DNA from: Dryococelus australis | Lineage: Eukaryota; Arthropoda; Insecta; Phasmatodea; Phasmatidae | Direction of reading: 5' to 3' | NCBI GenBank assembly: GCA_029891345.1 | Contig: CM057009.1 | Location: forward strand, 309,507,666 to 309,571,665 | DNA: 64,000 bases | In this document: piece after piece, positions 10,413 to 19,559 of the stretch | Position numbering within the stretch: the stretch's first letter is position 1 | How the letters are laid out: every line of letters starts with the position of its first letter | Translations under genes and position numbers: made by a program | The notes under the pieces: model-generated | What the model was told of the DNA's origin: nothing | What the model saw: the letters and a program-made list of their open reading frames with translations, nothing else | Database searches by the model: none

Positions 10413-11024
10413 AACACCTTGCCTTCTCTGAAATCTCGTATTATATACAAAATTACAGCATTCACTCCACCTCCCTTTCATGAAACTCTTCGCCAATGCC
10501 ACCGTACAACTATTTACCCTGCTAGGTCTTATCTATGTTTTCAAAGTTGTTACCACACCCAAAACATGACCCATTATTTACACAATGTATCTCTAAGCTA
10601 CGTACACTACCAAAACTCCTCCAAGCATTACAGATTACATCTTAACTTCTACACGACACTATTAGGCCTTCACTGATTTTGCGACCTGCCCTGGGAGCCG
10701 AATAAACACACATTTCTATGGGTGCAATGCAAAATTTGCACTTGAGTTGCAGAAGAATGGAATTAAATACAAAAAAACAGAGGCACAAGTAGTTGCGTGC
10801 CGATGCAAAATGCAGAGAAAATCTGTGCCCAGGCAAATACCTCGTCGCAAGTGCAATTGCTCTCGCTGCACATGCGCAGTCGACACATGTTGCTATCGAG
10901 CAAAATGGCTATCATTTTGTATTTGTCAAAAAATAAGTTTAGGTTAATTGTTGTCTATGGCACATTGTGTAAATTACTAAATTAGAGTGATTTCAACAAC
11001 AAATTGAAGTGGGTAGAAAATATA
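10413..11024. other. Unassigned non-coding stretch
   Basis: No gene was recognised. The ORF continuing from the repeat to 10,676 has no motif and is probably chance. Confidence 0.5.
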
Positions 11025-11289
11025 TAAGAGAGAGAGAGAGAGAGTGAGTGAGTGAGAGTGAGTGAGTGAGTGAGAGTGTGAGTGAGAGTGTGAGAGAGTG
11101 TGTGAGTGAGAGAGAGTGTGTGAGTGAGAGAGAGTGTGTGTGAGAGAGAGTGTGTGAGTGAGAGAGAGTGTGTGTGTGAGAGAGTGTGTGTGTGAGAGAG
11201 TGTGTGTGTGAGAGAGAGTGTGAGTGTGTGTGTGTGTGTGAGCGTGTGTGTGAGCGTGTGTGTGTGAGAGTGTGTGTGTGTGTGAGTGT
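11025..11289. repeat. Compound microsatellite (GA/GAGT/GTGA/TG)n
   Basis: The 265-bp tract is strictly G/A/T with almost no C on the plus strand. It moves from (AG)n through GTGA and GAGAGTGTGTGA units to (TG)n, indicating stepwise point change and slippage from one purine-rich repeat. Confidence 0.97.
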
Positions 11290-13223
11290 GCTTCTGGTTT
11301 AACTTCTCACATAAGATAAAACACTTTTATTTCCATCAAAACAGTCCAAATATAAATTTTTATTGAAGTGCTTAAAATTTTTTGCTTCATATTTTGGAGG
11401 GAAGATTTATTACGGAACACAAAAGAGTCTCGGTTTCATTAACAGTCGAAGTGTGTGGCGACGATTGGCGATAAAATTGCTTATGGCACGACATTCGACA
11501 CAAATATCGTTAAAAGTCTGTGAGTGTAACATGAACTACAAATATCTTACTTAAACCTAAATATTCAACTTGAACACTGGACTGATTGCATTTGCGGAGA
11601 AAATATCAGCCATATGGAAATTTGTAATGAACTGGGAAAAAACACCATGAAGAAAAGCATGTTTTCTAAACAAAAAACAAAAGAAGTAAACACAATGTTA
11701 GGTCGGTTACACTTCGAACGCAGTCACAAATCGTATTAACACTAATAATATACAATATCAAGTCTCTTCTTTAACATAACATCAAACACACAATCTCAAG
11801 CGCATCTGATGTTATTTTGCATCACTAAAATTTTAGTTTCTTTTCTGCTAAAAAATATGTCGTCCACATATTGATGACCAAACATCACACTTCATCAATT
11901 ATTGAAATAAATGCCTCTCCAAGTCCAAATGTCACAGTATAAACTGACACCGGCTAACAGCCAGCTTCGCTAGAGCCTATGACAGTGTTCACATGTCCTG
12001 CACGTGCGCAAGGAGGCCGATAATTTTGAACTTTCCTACAAGGGTTAATTTCAGGGTAAAATGTGTTATGTTGCCTTTACAGTGTTCAATATGTCTTTAA
12101 ATGTTTCAAAGTGCTTGTACTGATTTTATTGTTTTGTTATGAATATTCAAAGTGCTTGCGACACTGAGATTAAGAACATTTAATATTCTGGCATGAACAC
12201 CATCACAAAGAGGCATTAAAATAATATTGAAATTCGTAAGAAAATTATAGAAATGTAAAACAATATCTAACTTAATTTGTGTCATTTTATTTTCAATATA
12301 AAATATTTTACTCTGCGTGCATAGCACTTCCACTTATGTGAACCCCGTAGGCGGCTGTGATAGTTCCGTGCGATGCTTGTATCTGGACAGTCTGTCGAGG
12401 AGAGCTGGCGAGGTAAGACACTGATATGTGCGCACTACAACTTTTGTTCACTGTTGTAGGTTTCCATAGTCAATTTAGTTTACTGGTTAAGGTTTGCTTG
12501 GATACATTTTTGCCGGACATTTTCCCCAGCAATATGCTTCCTCTTGACTAATCCTTGCGCCCTTGTGGCATTTTTAACATAATCGAGAAGGAGAAAGATG
12601 TCGGAGAGATCATGCGACCCGCTCATTTTTAATCAGATGCCATCTGCCTATGTTTGTGGCATTTAAGTGTAACTTCTGCATAATTGCTACACACAATTTT
12701 AAGAACTTTAGTTTTATGTATGTATTTAAGGGTATTTCTTGTGTTTGACTATTTTACAGCAACATCACGTATAACCATATGGCAAACTGAAGCCAAGTCA
12801 TTGTATATCCCATAATTGCATTTTAAGAGCTTATTTATATAACATTGTATGTGTAATAATTTATTTCAGCGTTCTATGTCAGTATTATTCAGGGTTCAAT
12901 TTATTTTTCACGTAAATTGATGCTTTATGTACTTGACCACGTGGTCACAGTAATGTTTGATTTCACCACCGTCAGGCATGTTACAAGCCTGTAAGAATGC
13001 TAATCGTACAGAGAACCATTTGCCAAACACGAATAATATTTTATCTGAATTTAGTTTGCCATTTCCATGCAGAAATATTGCAATTTCAACTGCACCGCGT
13101 GGTCCGCTACTAACTTCATCCAGCGGCATCTGCACCACCTAAGCTTGTTTTCACACATGTGTGTGTTTATTGTGAATATTCATCCTGTGTCCCATCTTAT
13201 TTCATGTCTCAGTCAAGGGCCTA
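11290..13223. other. Non-coding stretch without recognised features
   Basis: No convincing coding or repeat signal. ORFs at 12,106-12,333 and 12,908-13,138 have no recognisable motifs. Confidence 0.5.
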
Positions 13224-13828
13224 TGTAACTGTGTACGGTGCAATTACTCCCAGCCTAGCCGGCTCTGTGTATAGGCCATCACCACACTACCCATGTGCTG
13301 GAGGGCGAGCCCCGACGAGATTGCGTTAATGATGCCGAGTAATCACTCGTGTTAATGTGTATTAAGGATATTAATTTGTAATTCACCGTGTCCTGTCTTC
13401 AGGGAAAAACCATCAGTCCACCCTAGCGGCTGTCGGCCGTCTTCCCTTGTGAAGGTTGTGCTTTCACGCACCTCGGTGAGATCATCCATTTAGGCGTGCA
13501 CTAGATTAATTACGCGTTGGGGAGCACCCAAGCGGAATTGGCTAGTCATGACCGAGATAACCATTTCATTGGCACGTTGATGTGTATAAACAATATCAAT
13601 AAAATAAGTCTACAGTGAACTCAATGATTTATTCAGAAGTGACAGTATCCTATCCACATATGTTTTATCAATTGTTTATTTCAGTGATTTTATTAAAAGT
13701 TTAGTATTGCCAAAGTGTTTGTAAGTACGCACGGGTGAGACGGACACACAGAACCCGCAACATCCCTGAGAACCCTGAATCTCAATAGTGCAGTTATTGG
13801 GAAATACCACTGGCGCCCAAATTACCAG
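13224..13828 (+). mobile_element. Isolated LTR with tRNA primer-binding site (5' end of a plus-strand LTR retrotransposon)
   Basis: The segment starts about TGTAACTGTG (13,224) and ends about AAATACCA (13,809). TGGCGCCCAA follows at once at 13,811: the standard primer-binding-site opening of many Gypsy and retroviral-type elements (complementary to a tRNA 3' CCA end). A TATA-like TATAAA lies near 13,585 and AATAAA, a polyadenylation signal, at about 13,598, as expected inside an LTR. No gag follows on the plus strand and no second copy was seen in the window, so this is a solo or truncated end. The exact left boundary is a guess. Confidence 0.55.
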
Positions 13829-14320
13829 TAAGTATTTGTGTCATCGTTCGTCTCGTGTCTCACCCGACGGCGTCAAAACATAACACCTGCCAGTTGTCGT
13901 TTGAGTTATAACTACTCCAAAATATCAACAATTATTTTGTGTGATTAAAACATTATTCACTGCCACTTAAAAAAAACAGTAGTGCATGTAAAATCCTTTG
14001 CAACTTACGTACCCATGTGGCCGTGAAGACCATGTAACAAACTATTTCATTGGCCACTGTAGTTCTGGTAGTGAGAGTGAAAATTTGTGGCCCAAAGAGC
14101 CCCGCGCACTTGCGTTCGGTGTAATTAATTGCATCCGTCATAGGTGCAAGTGTAGCTGAGTTTTATTTGTGTTTGCATTGTGCTGGTGCAAATGTTAGGT
14201 ACTTACATTTTATCGACCCCCTTGTTGCATACAAAGAGTCTGAGGGTCTGCTCTGTGTGTGAGGTTTTAAATTACTTTCTACATGGTCCTCAACATAGGC
14301 TATGCATTTTCCATTCCCTT
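13829..14320. other. Leader remnant or spacer
   Basis: No coding signal on the plus strand follows the primer-binding site. On the minus strand the tail of the Gypsy polyprotein fades out near 14,320. The 3' LTR of that Gypsy element should lie hereabouts but was not recognised. Confidence 0.4.
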
Positions 14321-14567
14321 GAAGTCTGGTGACCTACTGCCCCTCGTTATCCCATGGTCCTCGTAATACTGTTCCAAAATAATGTCAGAATTTTCCCTAC
14401 ATTCATCAGTACTATCTCTGTCTGCCCAGTCTCTCATTCAGCTTAACAGCTCTGTATGGGATTTGATCTGTCGACTGTCTGTATGATGGTATCAAATGTT
14501 TTGTTTTTCGCCGAAGGTCTTTGCCTAACATGTCTCAAATTATGTATAAATGTGGAGTTTCGTAGTT

Positions 14568-15150
14568 TTACACAATCGTAGCTGGTTCCCATACACGACC
14601 CTTCTGAAATACTACTGCTTGACCTTTTGTATAATCTGTGAGTTTTGTCTGTGCCTGCCTATCATAGTGGTTTTTCGCCTTTTCATGTTTTGAAAGTAAT
14701 TGTGATCTGATTTGTGGATGTACTTTTGGAGACAGGGTATTCATAGTTATTGGTACCCTTGTTCTAACTAGTCTGCTCATCAATATTTGTGCTGGTGCAA
14801 CTTCCAGACTTGAGAGAGGAGTGTTACGTTACACCATTATTGCTAGCCAGTATTCCTTTCCCTCCTCCCCACTTTTTCGCAATATATTTTTAGCTATCCC
14901 CACCCATGTTTCTGACATACCATTGGCCTGTGGGTAGTGTGGACTGAAAAAACTCACATTCCAGTTCATGTGAAAAGCATTATCATTCATAGTAATTAGA
15001 AGCCATATTATCAGCATTTATAATCTTAGGTATACCATGTGTGCAAAATATGCTTTTAAGGGCACTTATAATACTACCTGATTGCTTACTATGTAACTGT
15101 ACTATTTCTAGCCACTTAGACAATTAATCATACACAATCAAGTAACACTT
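14568..15150 (-). pseudogene. Gypsy 1 integrase relic (core C-part and C-terminal domain)
   Basis: On the minus strand LSRWLEIVQLHSKQSGSIIS and IFCTHGIPKIINADN represent the integrase core around the first two catalytic aspartates, with N-D-N-type damage. Then FFSPHYPQANGMSETWVGIA and KNILRKSGEEGKEYWLAIM (HYPQ.NGM.E block, third catalytic residue) lie at 14,829-14,950. The C-terminal part RVPITMNTLSPKVHPQ and GQAVVFQKGRVWEPATIV follows at 14,568-14,783. The H2C2 zinc finger normally upstream is missing. The fragment is broken by stops near 15,017 and 14,800. Confidence 0.85.
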
Positions 15151-15189
15151 TCTTCCGCATTCAAGAATATCATCTTCTAGGTTATATTT

Positions 15190-15864
15190 GAATAACTTCA
15201 GCTTCAGATGCTGAAGTCGGGTTGACATAATTTTCAACACTTGTTTGCTCATTACAGCCACTAGTGGCTTACGATCAGTTAAAATCTGCATAGCACGGCC
15301 ATATATGTAGTATTGAAACGTCTTGTTGGCATAGGCTACTGCAAAGAGTTCTTTTTCTCTCTGTACCCATTTCTACTCTGTCTCAGTCAGGCTCTCTGAT
15401 GCAAACACAATTGGTTGTCCATTCTGAAGTAAGCAGCATTCCAGACCCTTTTGGGATGCAGCACACTGGATCGTAATAGGTTTTTCACCATCAAATGTTC
15501 TTAGAGCTGGGCCACTGCTAATTGCTGATTTGATGGCTGCAACACATTCAGAATGGCTCTTCATCCAGTGCCAGGTGATAATAGCCCGCAATAGTGCTCT
15601 CAGAGGCACTCTCAGTGTTGCCATATTTGGGATAAATTGTCGTAGATAGTTGACCATTCCAAATAGTCTCTGTAGCTCATCCTCGTTCTTCGGGTCATGC
15701 AAGCACTGAATTGCTGCTATTCTTTCAAGGTCAGGTCTGATTTTGCTGTTTGAAAATAAATGCCCCATAAAATGGACTACTGATACATAATATTGAAGCT
15801 TCTCTGGATTAAACTTTGTTATGTTCTCTTGCTCTTTGTAGCACTTTTGAAACAATTTTATCAT
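15190..15864 (-). pseudogene. Gypsy 1 RT connection and RNase H relic
   Basis: The 163-codon stretch 15,373-15,864 contains VVHFMGHLFSNSKIRPDLER, LQRLFGMVNYLRQFIPNMAT and FDGEKPITIQCAASQKGLEC, then QNGQPIVFASESLTETE. These are the RT thumb/connection and the start of the Gypsy RNase H (FD...PI.IQ.DAS..GLG..L.Q.GQPI.FAS..L...E); the catalytic Asp of the D-A-S block is not preserved (CAAS). After a stop it continues with REKELFAVAYANKTFQYYIY and ILTDRKPLVAVMSKQ down to about 15,190. Confidence 0.9.
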
Positions 15865-16276
15865 GTATTTGTTGTGATGATGCAGCTACAAGAATATCGT
15901 CAATGTAGATGACAGTAGCATCAATGTAACCAAAAACATGTTCATTTAGTTCCTGAAATTTCTCTGGTGCACAAGACATGCCAAATGGAAGACACAAGGA
16001 GTTGTAGCAGTCCCATGCAGTGGAAAATGTGCATAAGTCACTTGAATTCTTATCGAGTTCTAGTTTTCAAAATTTATCTTTGAGATTAAAGACTGAGGAA
16101 AATGACTTTCCATGTAGTTTAGCTGACAACTGTTCAATTTTGGGCATTTCATAGAACTCTCTTTTAATCGCACGGTTCAGATATTGTGGATCCAGACAAA
16201 GTCTTAAGGTTCCATTCGGTTTCTCCACAATCACCAGGTCGTGAACCCATGCATTTGGCTCTTCTACTTTCTGCAC
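15809..16276 (-). pseudogene. Gypsy 1 reverse transcriptase relic
   Basis: Visible RT blocks on the minus strand are WVHDLVIVEKPNGTLRLCLD (finger region), PQYLNRAIKRE, the damaged D-L-K core SSVFNLKDKF, CLPFGMSCAPEKFQELNEHV and the catalytic palm box VIYIDDILVAA. The YIDD box is intact even though the frame is broken near 16,000-16,066. The order and spacing fit Gypsy RT. Two frames carry it, so the enzyme cannot be made. Confidence 0.9.
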
Positions 16277-16379
16277 GATTCATTTTTTCACCAAAGATGC
16301 AAGTGTAGTCTTCAATTTGTTTGAAATTGTTGGTGGTTGCCTCCTTGGAGGTCTGACTTGGGGCTGAACATTTTCGTCT

Positions 16380-16783
16380 GCACTTGTGTTGCATTTACCT
16401 GGAAATTGTTCCCAAGCTAGTAAAAACATATTTATTGTCTTGAATGAACTTGCTTTAGTCGGGCTCTTTTACAATGACATCATCAGTACCAACTAGGTGC
16501 ACTCTTCTAATCAAATTTTGGTGAACACAGGTTTGCAGACCCAGTATAGGAGTGCTGCAGCATCTGCAATCCTAAAATCCATGTATTTTACTACATTATT
16601 TGCTTTGCACCTAAGGTTGATAATTCCAATTGGTTTCACCCTAAATCCACCATAATGCTCTAGGACTTCATTTGTGTTCTTTACATTCAGCTGATTGTCA
16701 ATTTTCCTAAATAGTTTTTTCTGGAATAAAATTGACCTCTGACCTTGTATCCAACTTAAATCTTATTATGTCCTCGACTGCAA
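16380..16783 (-). pseudogene. Gypsy 1 aspartic protease relic
   Basis: The phrase IIRFKLDTRSEVNFIPEK at about 16,715-16,770 corresponds to the retropepsin active-site block (F.LDTGAEVN.I), with arginine where the glycine of D-T-G should be, so the active site is damaged. Beyond it, stops and frameshifts blur the domain; VHQNLIRRVHLVG and VFTSLGTI near 16,400-16,520 suggest the rest of the protease and the linker before RT. Confidence 0.65.
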
Positions 16784-17047
16784 TTACTTCATGCCATTTT
16801 TTTTTGTATGTTGTTGTGTTCCTAAGCTCTCGACTTGCTTTATGTCCCTTGGCAATACCTTAATACCACTCACCTCATAGTAGTCATAACTATCTGAGCC
16901 TTCTTTCTCCAGAGACTTTAATTTTTTAATTCCTTTAGAACTTCGGCATATAGATGCGAAGTGATTAAATTTTCCACATTTATAGCACTGTTTGCCATGT
17001 GCTGGGCACTTGTTCCTTGAATGTGTATAATTGCACTGTTTACACAT
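16784..17047 (-). pseudogene. Gypsy 1 nucleocapsid zinc knuckles
   Basis: Two cysteine/histidine groups are visible: CKQCNYTHSRNKC (CCHC-like) and CYKCGKFNHFASIC, an exact C-x2-C-x4-H-x4-C zinc knuckle. Such knuckles in retroelement nucleocapsid bind genomic RNA. The stretch lies downstream of the capsid relic, the expected order, and leads into the protease region. Confidence 0.9.
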
Positions 17048-17177
17048 TACAACGTTTCCCTTTTTTATTTTGCCTATTCAGACCCGTATCATTTTCCTTG
17101 GGAGAGAACACAGCATTAACTTATGTGGGAATATTTGATTCCGAGACTCCTGTCTTTTTGATCTCACATTGAAGGCA

Positions 17178-17560
17178 CTACATTTGTGTGCTTATTTCAG
17201 CTAATCTGCCAAGCTCACATGCTTTTTCTAATGTCAGGCCTTCTGCTCGGAGTATTTCCTGTTGTAATATAGAGTCATTGACACCCATAAAAATACATTC
17301 TCGCACAATTTCAGCCGCCTGCACACTAGATCCACAACTGCACAATAACTTTTTCAGGTCATTCACAAACTGTTGAAATTGCTCTTGCTCACTCTGTTTT
17401 CTTGAATATAGTAGAAACCGTTCATATGGCACGTTTTTCCTTGGCCAGTAGTACGATTCAAACACCTTGCACATTTTGTTATATTTCATTGTATCTTCAT
17501 CCGACAGGTTAAATGTGTTGAAAACTTCGATGGCCTCTTCTCCCACGAGGTTAAGTATGC
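17178..17560 (-). pseudogene. Gypsy 1 gag capsid relic
   Basis: A 122-codon open stretch contains GEEAIEVFNTFNLSDEDTMK, YNKMCKVFESYYWPRKNVPY, ERFLLYSRKQSEQEQFQQFV, NDLKKLLCSC and CIFMGVNDSILQQEILRAEG. This is the capsid region typical of invertebrate Gypsy Gag proteins (VGEEA...NTF; F..Y..P..N...ER; F...L..L...C.F; D..IR..I..G). Capsid protein packages the element RNA. Upstream coding is broken, and a short 11-residue repeat region lies further 5' (17,788-17,886). Confidence 0.85.
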
Positions 17561-17787
17561 TTTGGTTTCCAGTGATTTTTCCAACTTACCGGACGCAATC
17601 ATGTAGATGTCGAAGTTTCGTATAAATCCCCAGCAAACACTGAAAATATCCACCAGAATCGGGCCGGTAAAAGCTAGCCGACGAACTCCAACCCAATGTC
17701 ATATTCCGGAATCTGCCCAATGCTAATATGGACAGGCGGCTAACCGACAGTGCTTGGCCTTCGACGACTGGATTTCCTTACCAACCA

Positions 17788-17886
17788 GGGCCTGCGATGG
17801 CTGGATGTCGCTACAATGCCGGACCTGCGAGGGCTGGATGTCACTATGATGCCGGGCCTGCGAGGACTGGATGTCGCTACGATGCC
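17788..17886 (-). repeat. Three 33-bp tandem units at the 5' side of Gypsy 1
   Basis: Three units of exactly 33 bp (start GGGCCTGCGA...; end ...ATGCC on the plus strand) differ at only a few positions; partial units lie on both sides. On the minus strand 33 bp equals 11 codons and reads as GIVATSSPRRP-like repeats in all three. They could lie in the Gag N-terminus or leader of Gypsy 1. Confidence 0.85.
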
Positions 17887-17889
17887 GGG

Positions 17890-19012
17890 TCGGCAGCGGC
17901 ATGATGTCCAGAAATAAGCCGTATAACCATAAAAACCCTAACTTATCGATTAAAAATTTTAGTATTCGTTATTTCTTCTTTACATATTCATTTAATTTAC
18001 TTCTCAACGCGGTATACTTATGATATGAAAATCTTTTGCTTGTCGAGTGTGGGATTCGAACCTAAGGTCCTTAAGCTGACAGTCCAGGATACTAACCTAT
18101 ACTCCATGGGTTAAGTTGCTGATACTCTCCAGTAATTTAAACTATATAATTACAAATGATTATAAAGGAATGTGAACATTCCATTACAATATAACAAATA
18201 ATTATAAAACACTGATTATTTAAAAACTATTCGTTCAGAGGCTTGCAACGAAATAGTTTTTGTTAGTTTTTTTTTTATATATATGTCGGCTGGTTGTACA
18301 AATGAAAAACATTTCAAAGTAAAAAAATGCCATGAGCTACCACATGAACACATATAATCACGAAAAAAAACATGCTAACAGATAACTCACAGTCTCAAAA
18401 ATGACATCATACCATTAACAGCTAGCTAACATCTTGCCTATTCAAAACACTTTCCAGAAGTTTCTCGGCAAAAAGACCTCGCATCTATATCTTTATTGTG
18501 ATAAAGAGCATTGTCTCGAAAACGATAATGGGCTGGAACAAATAATATGATGGTCAGCTTAGCGAAAATACAAATATGCTATGTCGAAATTGGCCCGGAA
18601 TATTATTTGAGCTATTGGCGACAGGTTGGCTGTGAGATATCACACAGATATAATTTAGGTGATACCCATCTGTTATCCTAAATAATTCACTGGGCCCTTA
18701 TCTTTATCATAAGGGCTAGAATCTGCCTCATAAAAGATATCACAACATTGCCAGATATGGCTATCTTCTGGAATTTAAACGATGGTTGCCGACAGTACAG
18801 GTATTCGGGCCGACCCTTTGCTGACAGATTGTTTTTGCTGGGTATTCTCCAGTTTTCATTGAGAGTACTCAAAAGATTCAAAACATTGGGCTTGTTTGTG
18901 TCCACCATCGTTCAAGAGCGACACAAGTGCAATAACCGTGCGAGTGAATTCAACCTCTCAATCAATACATTACTTGACAGGGAACTTTAGTTCTCACCGA
19001 CTGTGTCATGGT
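17890..19012. other. AT-rich stretch with a tRNA-like segment
   Basis: Apart from the tRNA-like piece at 18,045-18,118 no gene was recognised. If Gypsy 1 kept a 5' LTR it would be expected within this region, but I saw no matching partner on the other side. Confidence 0.4.
18045..18118 (-). repeat. tRNA-like sequence (pseudo-tRNA or SINE head)
   Basis: The minus strand reads GGAGTATAGGTTAGTATCCT, then GGTTCGAATCCCACAC: an A-box-like and a near-perfect B-box (GGTTCGANTCC), at tRNA-like spacing. The ends do not pair as an acceptor stem and the anticodon stem is poor, so a functional tRNA gene is unlikely; a tRNA-derived SINE head or pseudogene fits better. Confidence 0.5.
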
Positions 19013-19192
19013 TTTTTGGGTCCTTCCCATATCTTTATTCCTTGTAAGTACCGTCTTATTTCTAATTCAATGCATGCTTAATCACAAACTATCTTACAAC
19101 ACCAGTCTGCTCTGCCATCGTGTTCCCTACTTACTACCAACATGTTTCTTATCTTCCTCGATGATAGTAACATTTACCAGTTACATACACGC
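19013..19192 (+). repeat. Dispersed repeat B, copy 2
   Basis: This matches 10,219-10,412 from TTTTGGGTCCTTCCCATATC through ACATTTACCAGTTACATACA in the same orientation, with a small gap in the middle. Right after it a gag-like reading frame begins on the minus strand, so the repeat may be the downstream part of a retroelement on that strand. Confidence 0.75.
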
Positions 19193-19555
19193 AACAGGTG
19201 GTATACCTGGGCGATGTTTGTTGCTTGTACTAGGTCCGACCTGTGACGGAACAATTGTGCACGTGGGCACCATGGGTACTTGTGGATTCTGAATGCATGT
19301 GTGGAAACCTTGTTGGGAGCAGAACAACTGGTGTGATATATGCGATAGGTTGTTGGTCTGACTGGTGTAGGTACTCGGCGAACCATGAGCCTGTAGGTCG
19401 TCAAACAGATTCTTTTGTATCTCTGTAGTGATGGGGACAAGAAGATGCCGCAGAGCCTGGGCCTGTTCCTTGGGTGCGAGCTTTCCGATAATGGCGACTA
19501 GGGTGAAGGTCAGCTCTTATAAATTCCCGGAGGCAATTAGCACCTGCTTCACCTT
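19182..19555 (-). pseudogene. Unassigned coding-like relic, possibly gag of another retroelement
   Basis: About 125 codons on the minus strand run with only one stop: EKVKQVLIASGNL, stop, then ELTFTLVAIIGKLAPKEQAQ, ALRHLLVPITTEIQKNLFDD and LQAHGSPSTYTSQTNN. A helical, charged front followed by a Ser/Thr/Pro/Gln-rich tail resembles retroelement Gag in style, but I recognise no specific motif. It sits between the two Gypsy elements and abuts repeat B. Base composition is less AT-rich than its surroundings. It could also be an exon of a host gene; I favour a retroelement because of the context. Confidence 0.4.
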
Positions 19556-19559
19556 TTCT

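Larger units (their letters stand above)
14330..17640 (-). mobile_element. Gypsy-type LTR retrotransposon 1, degenerate and internally deleted
   Basis: Domains appear in the order gag capsid, zinc knuckle, protease, RT, RNase H, integrase on the minus strand; RT before integrase marks the Gypsy (Ty3) superfamily. The gag and RT phrases resemble the large group of invertebrate K02A2.6-like Gypsy polyproteins. There are many stops and frameshifts. The integrase zinc finger (H2C2) and the first part of the core seem deleted: RNase H text at about 15,190 passes almost directly into mid-integrase text at about 15,120. I could not find paired LTRs. Confidence 0.85.

Noticed and set aside
13224..17640. 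Idea that the LTR at 13.2-13.8 kb is the 3' LTR of Gypsy 1
   Set aside because: Its primer-binding site and polyadenylation signal are on the plus strand, opposite to Gypsy 1, and no matching copy lies 5' of Gypsy 1.
18045..18118. Functional tRNA gene on the minus strand
   Set aside because: Internal boxes are present, but acceptor and anticodon stems do not pair.
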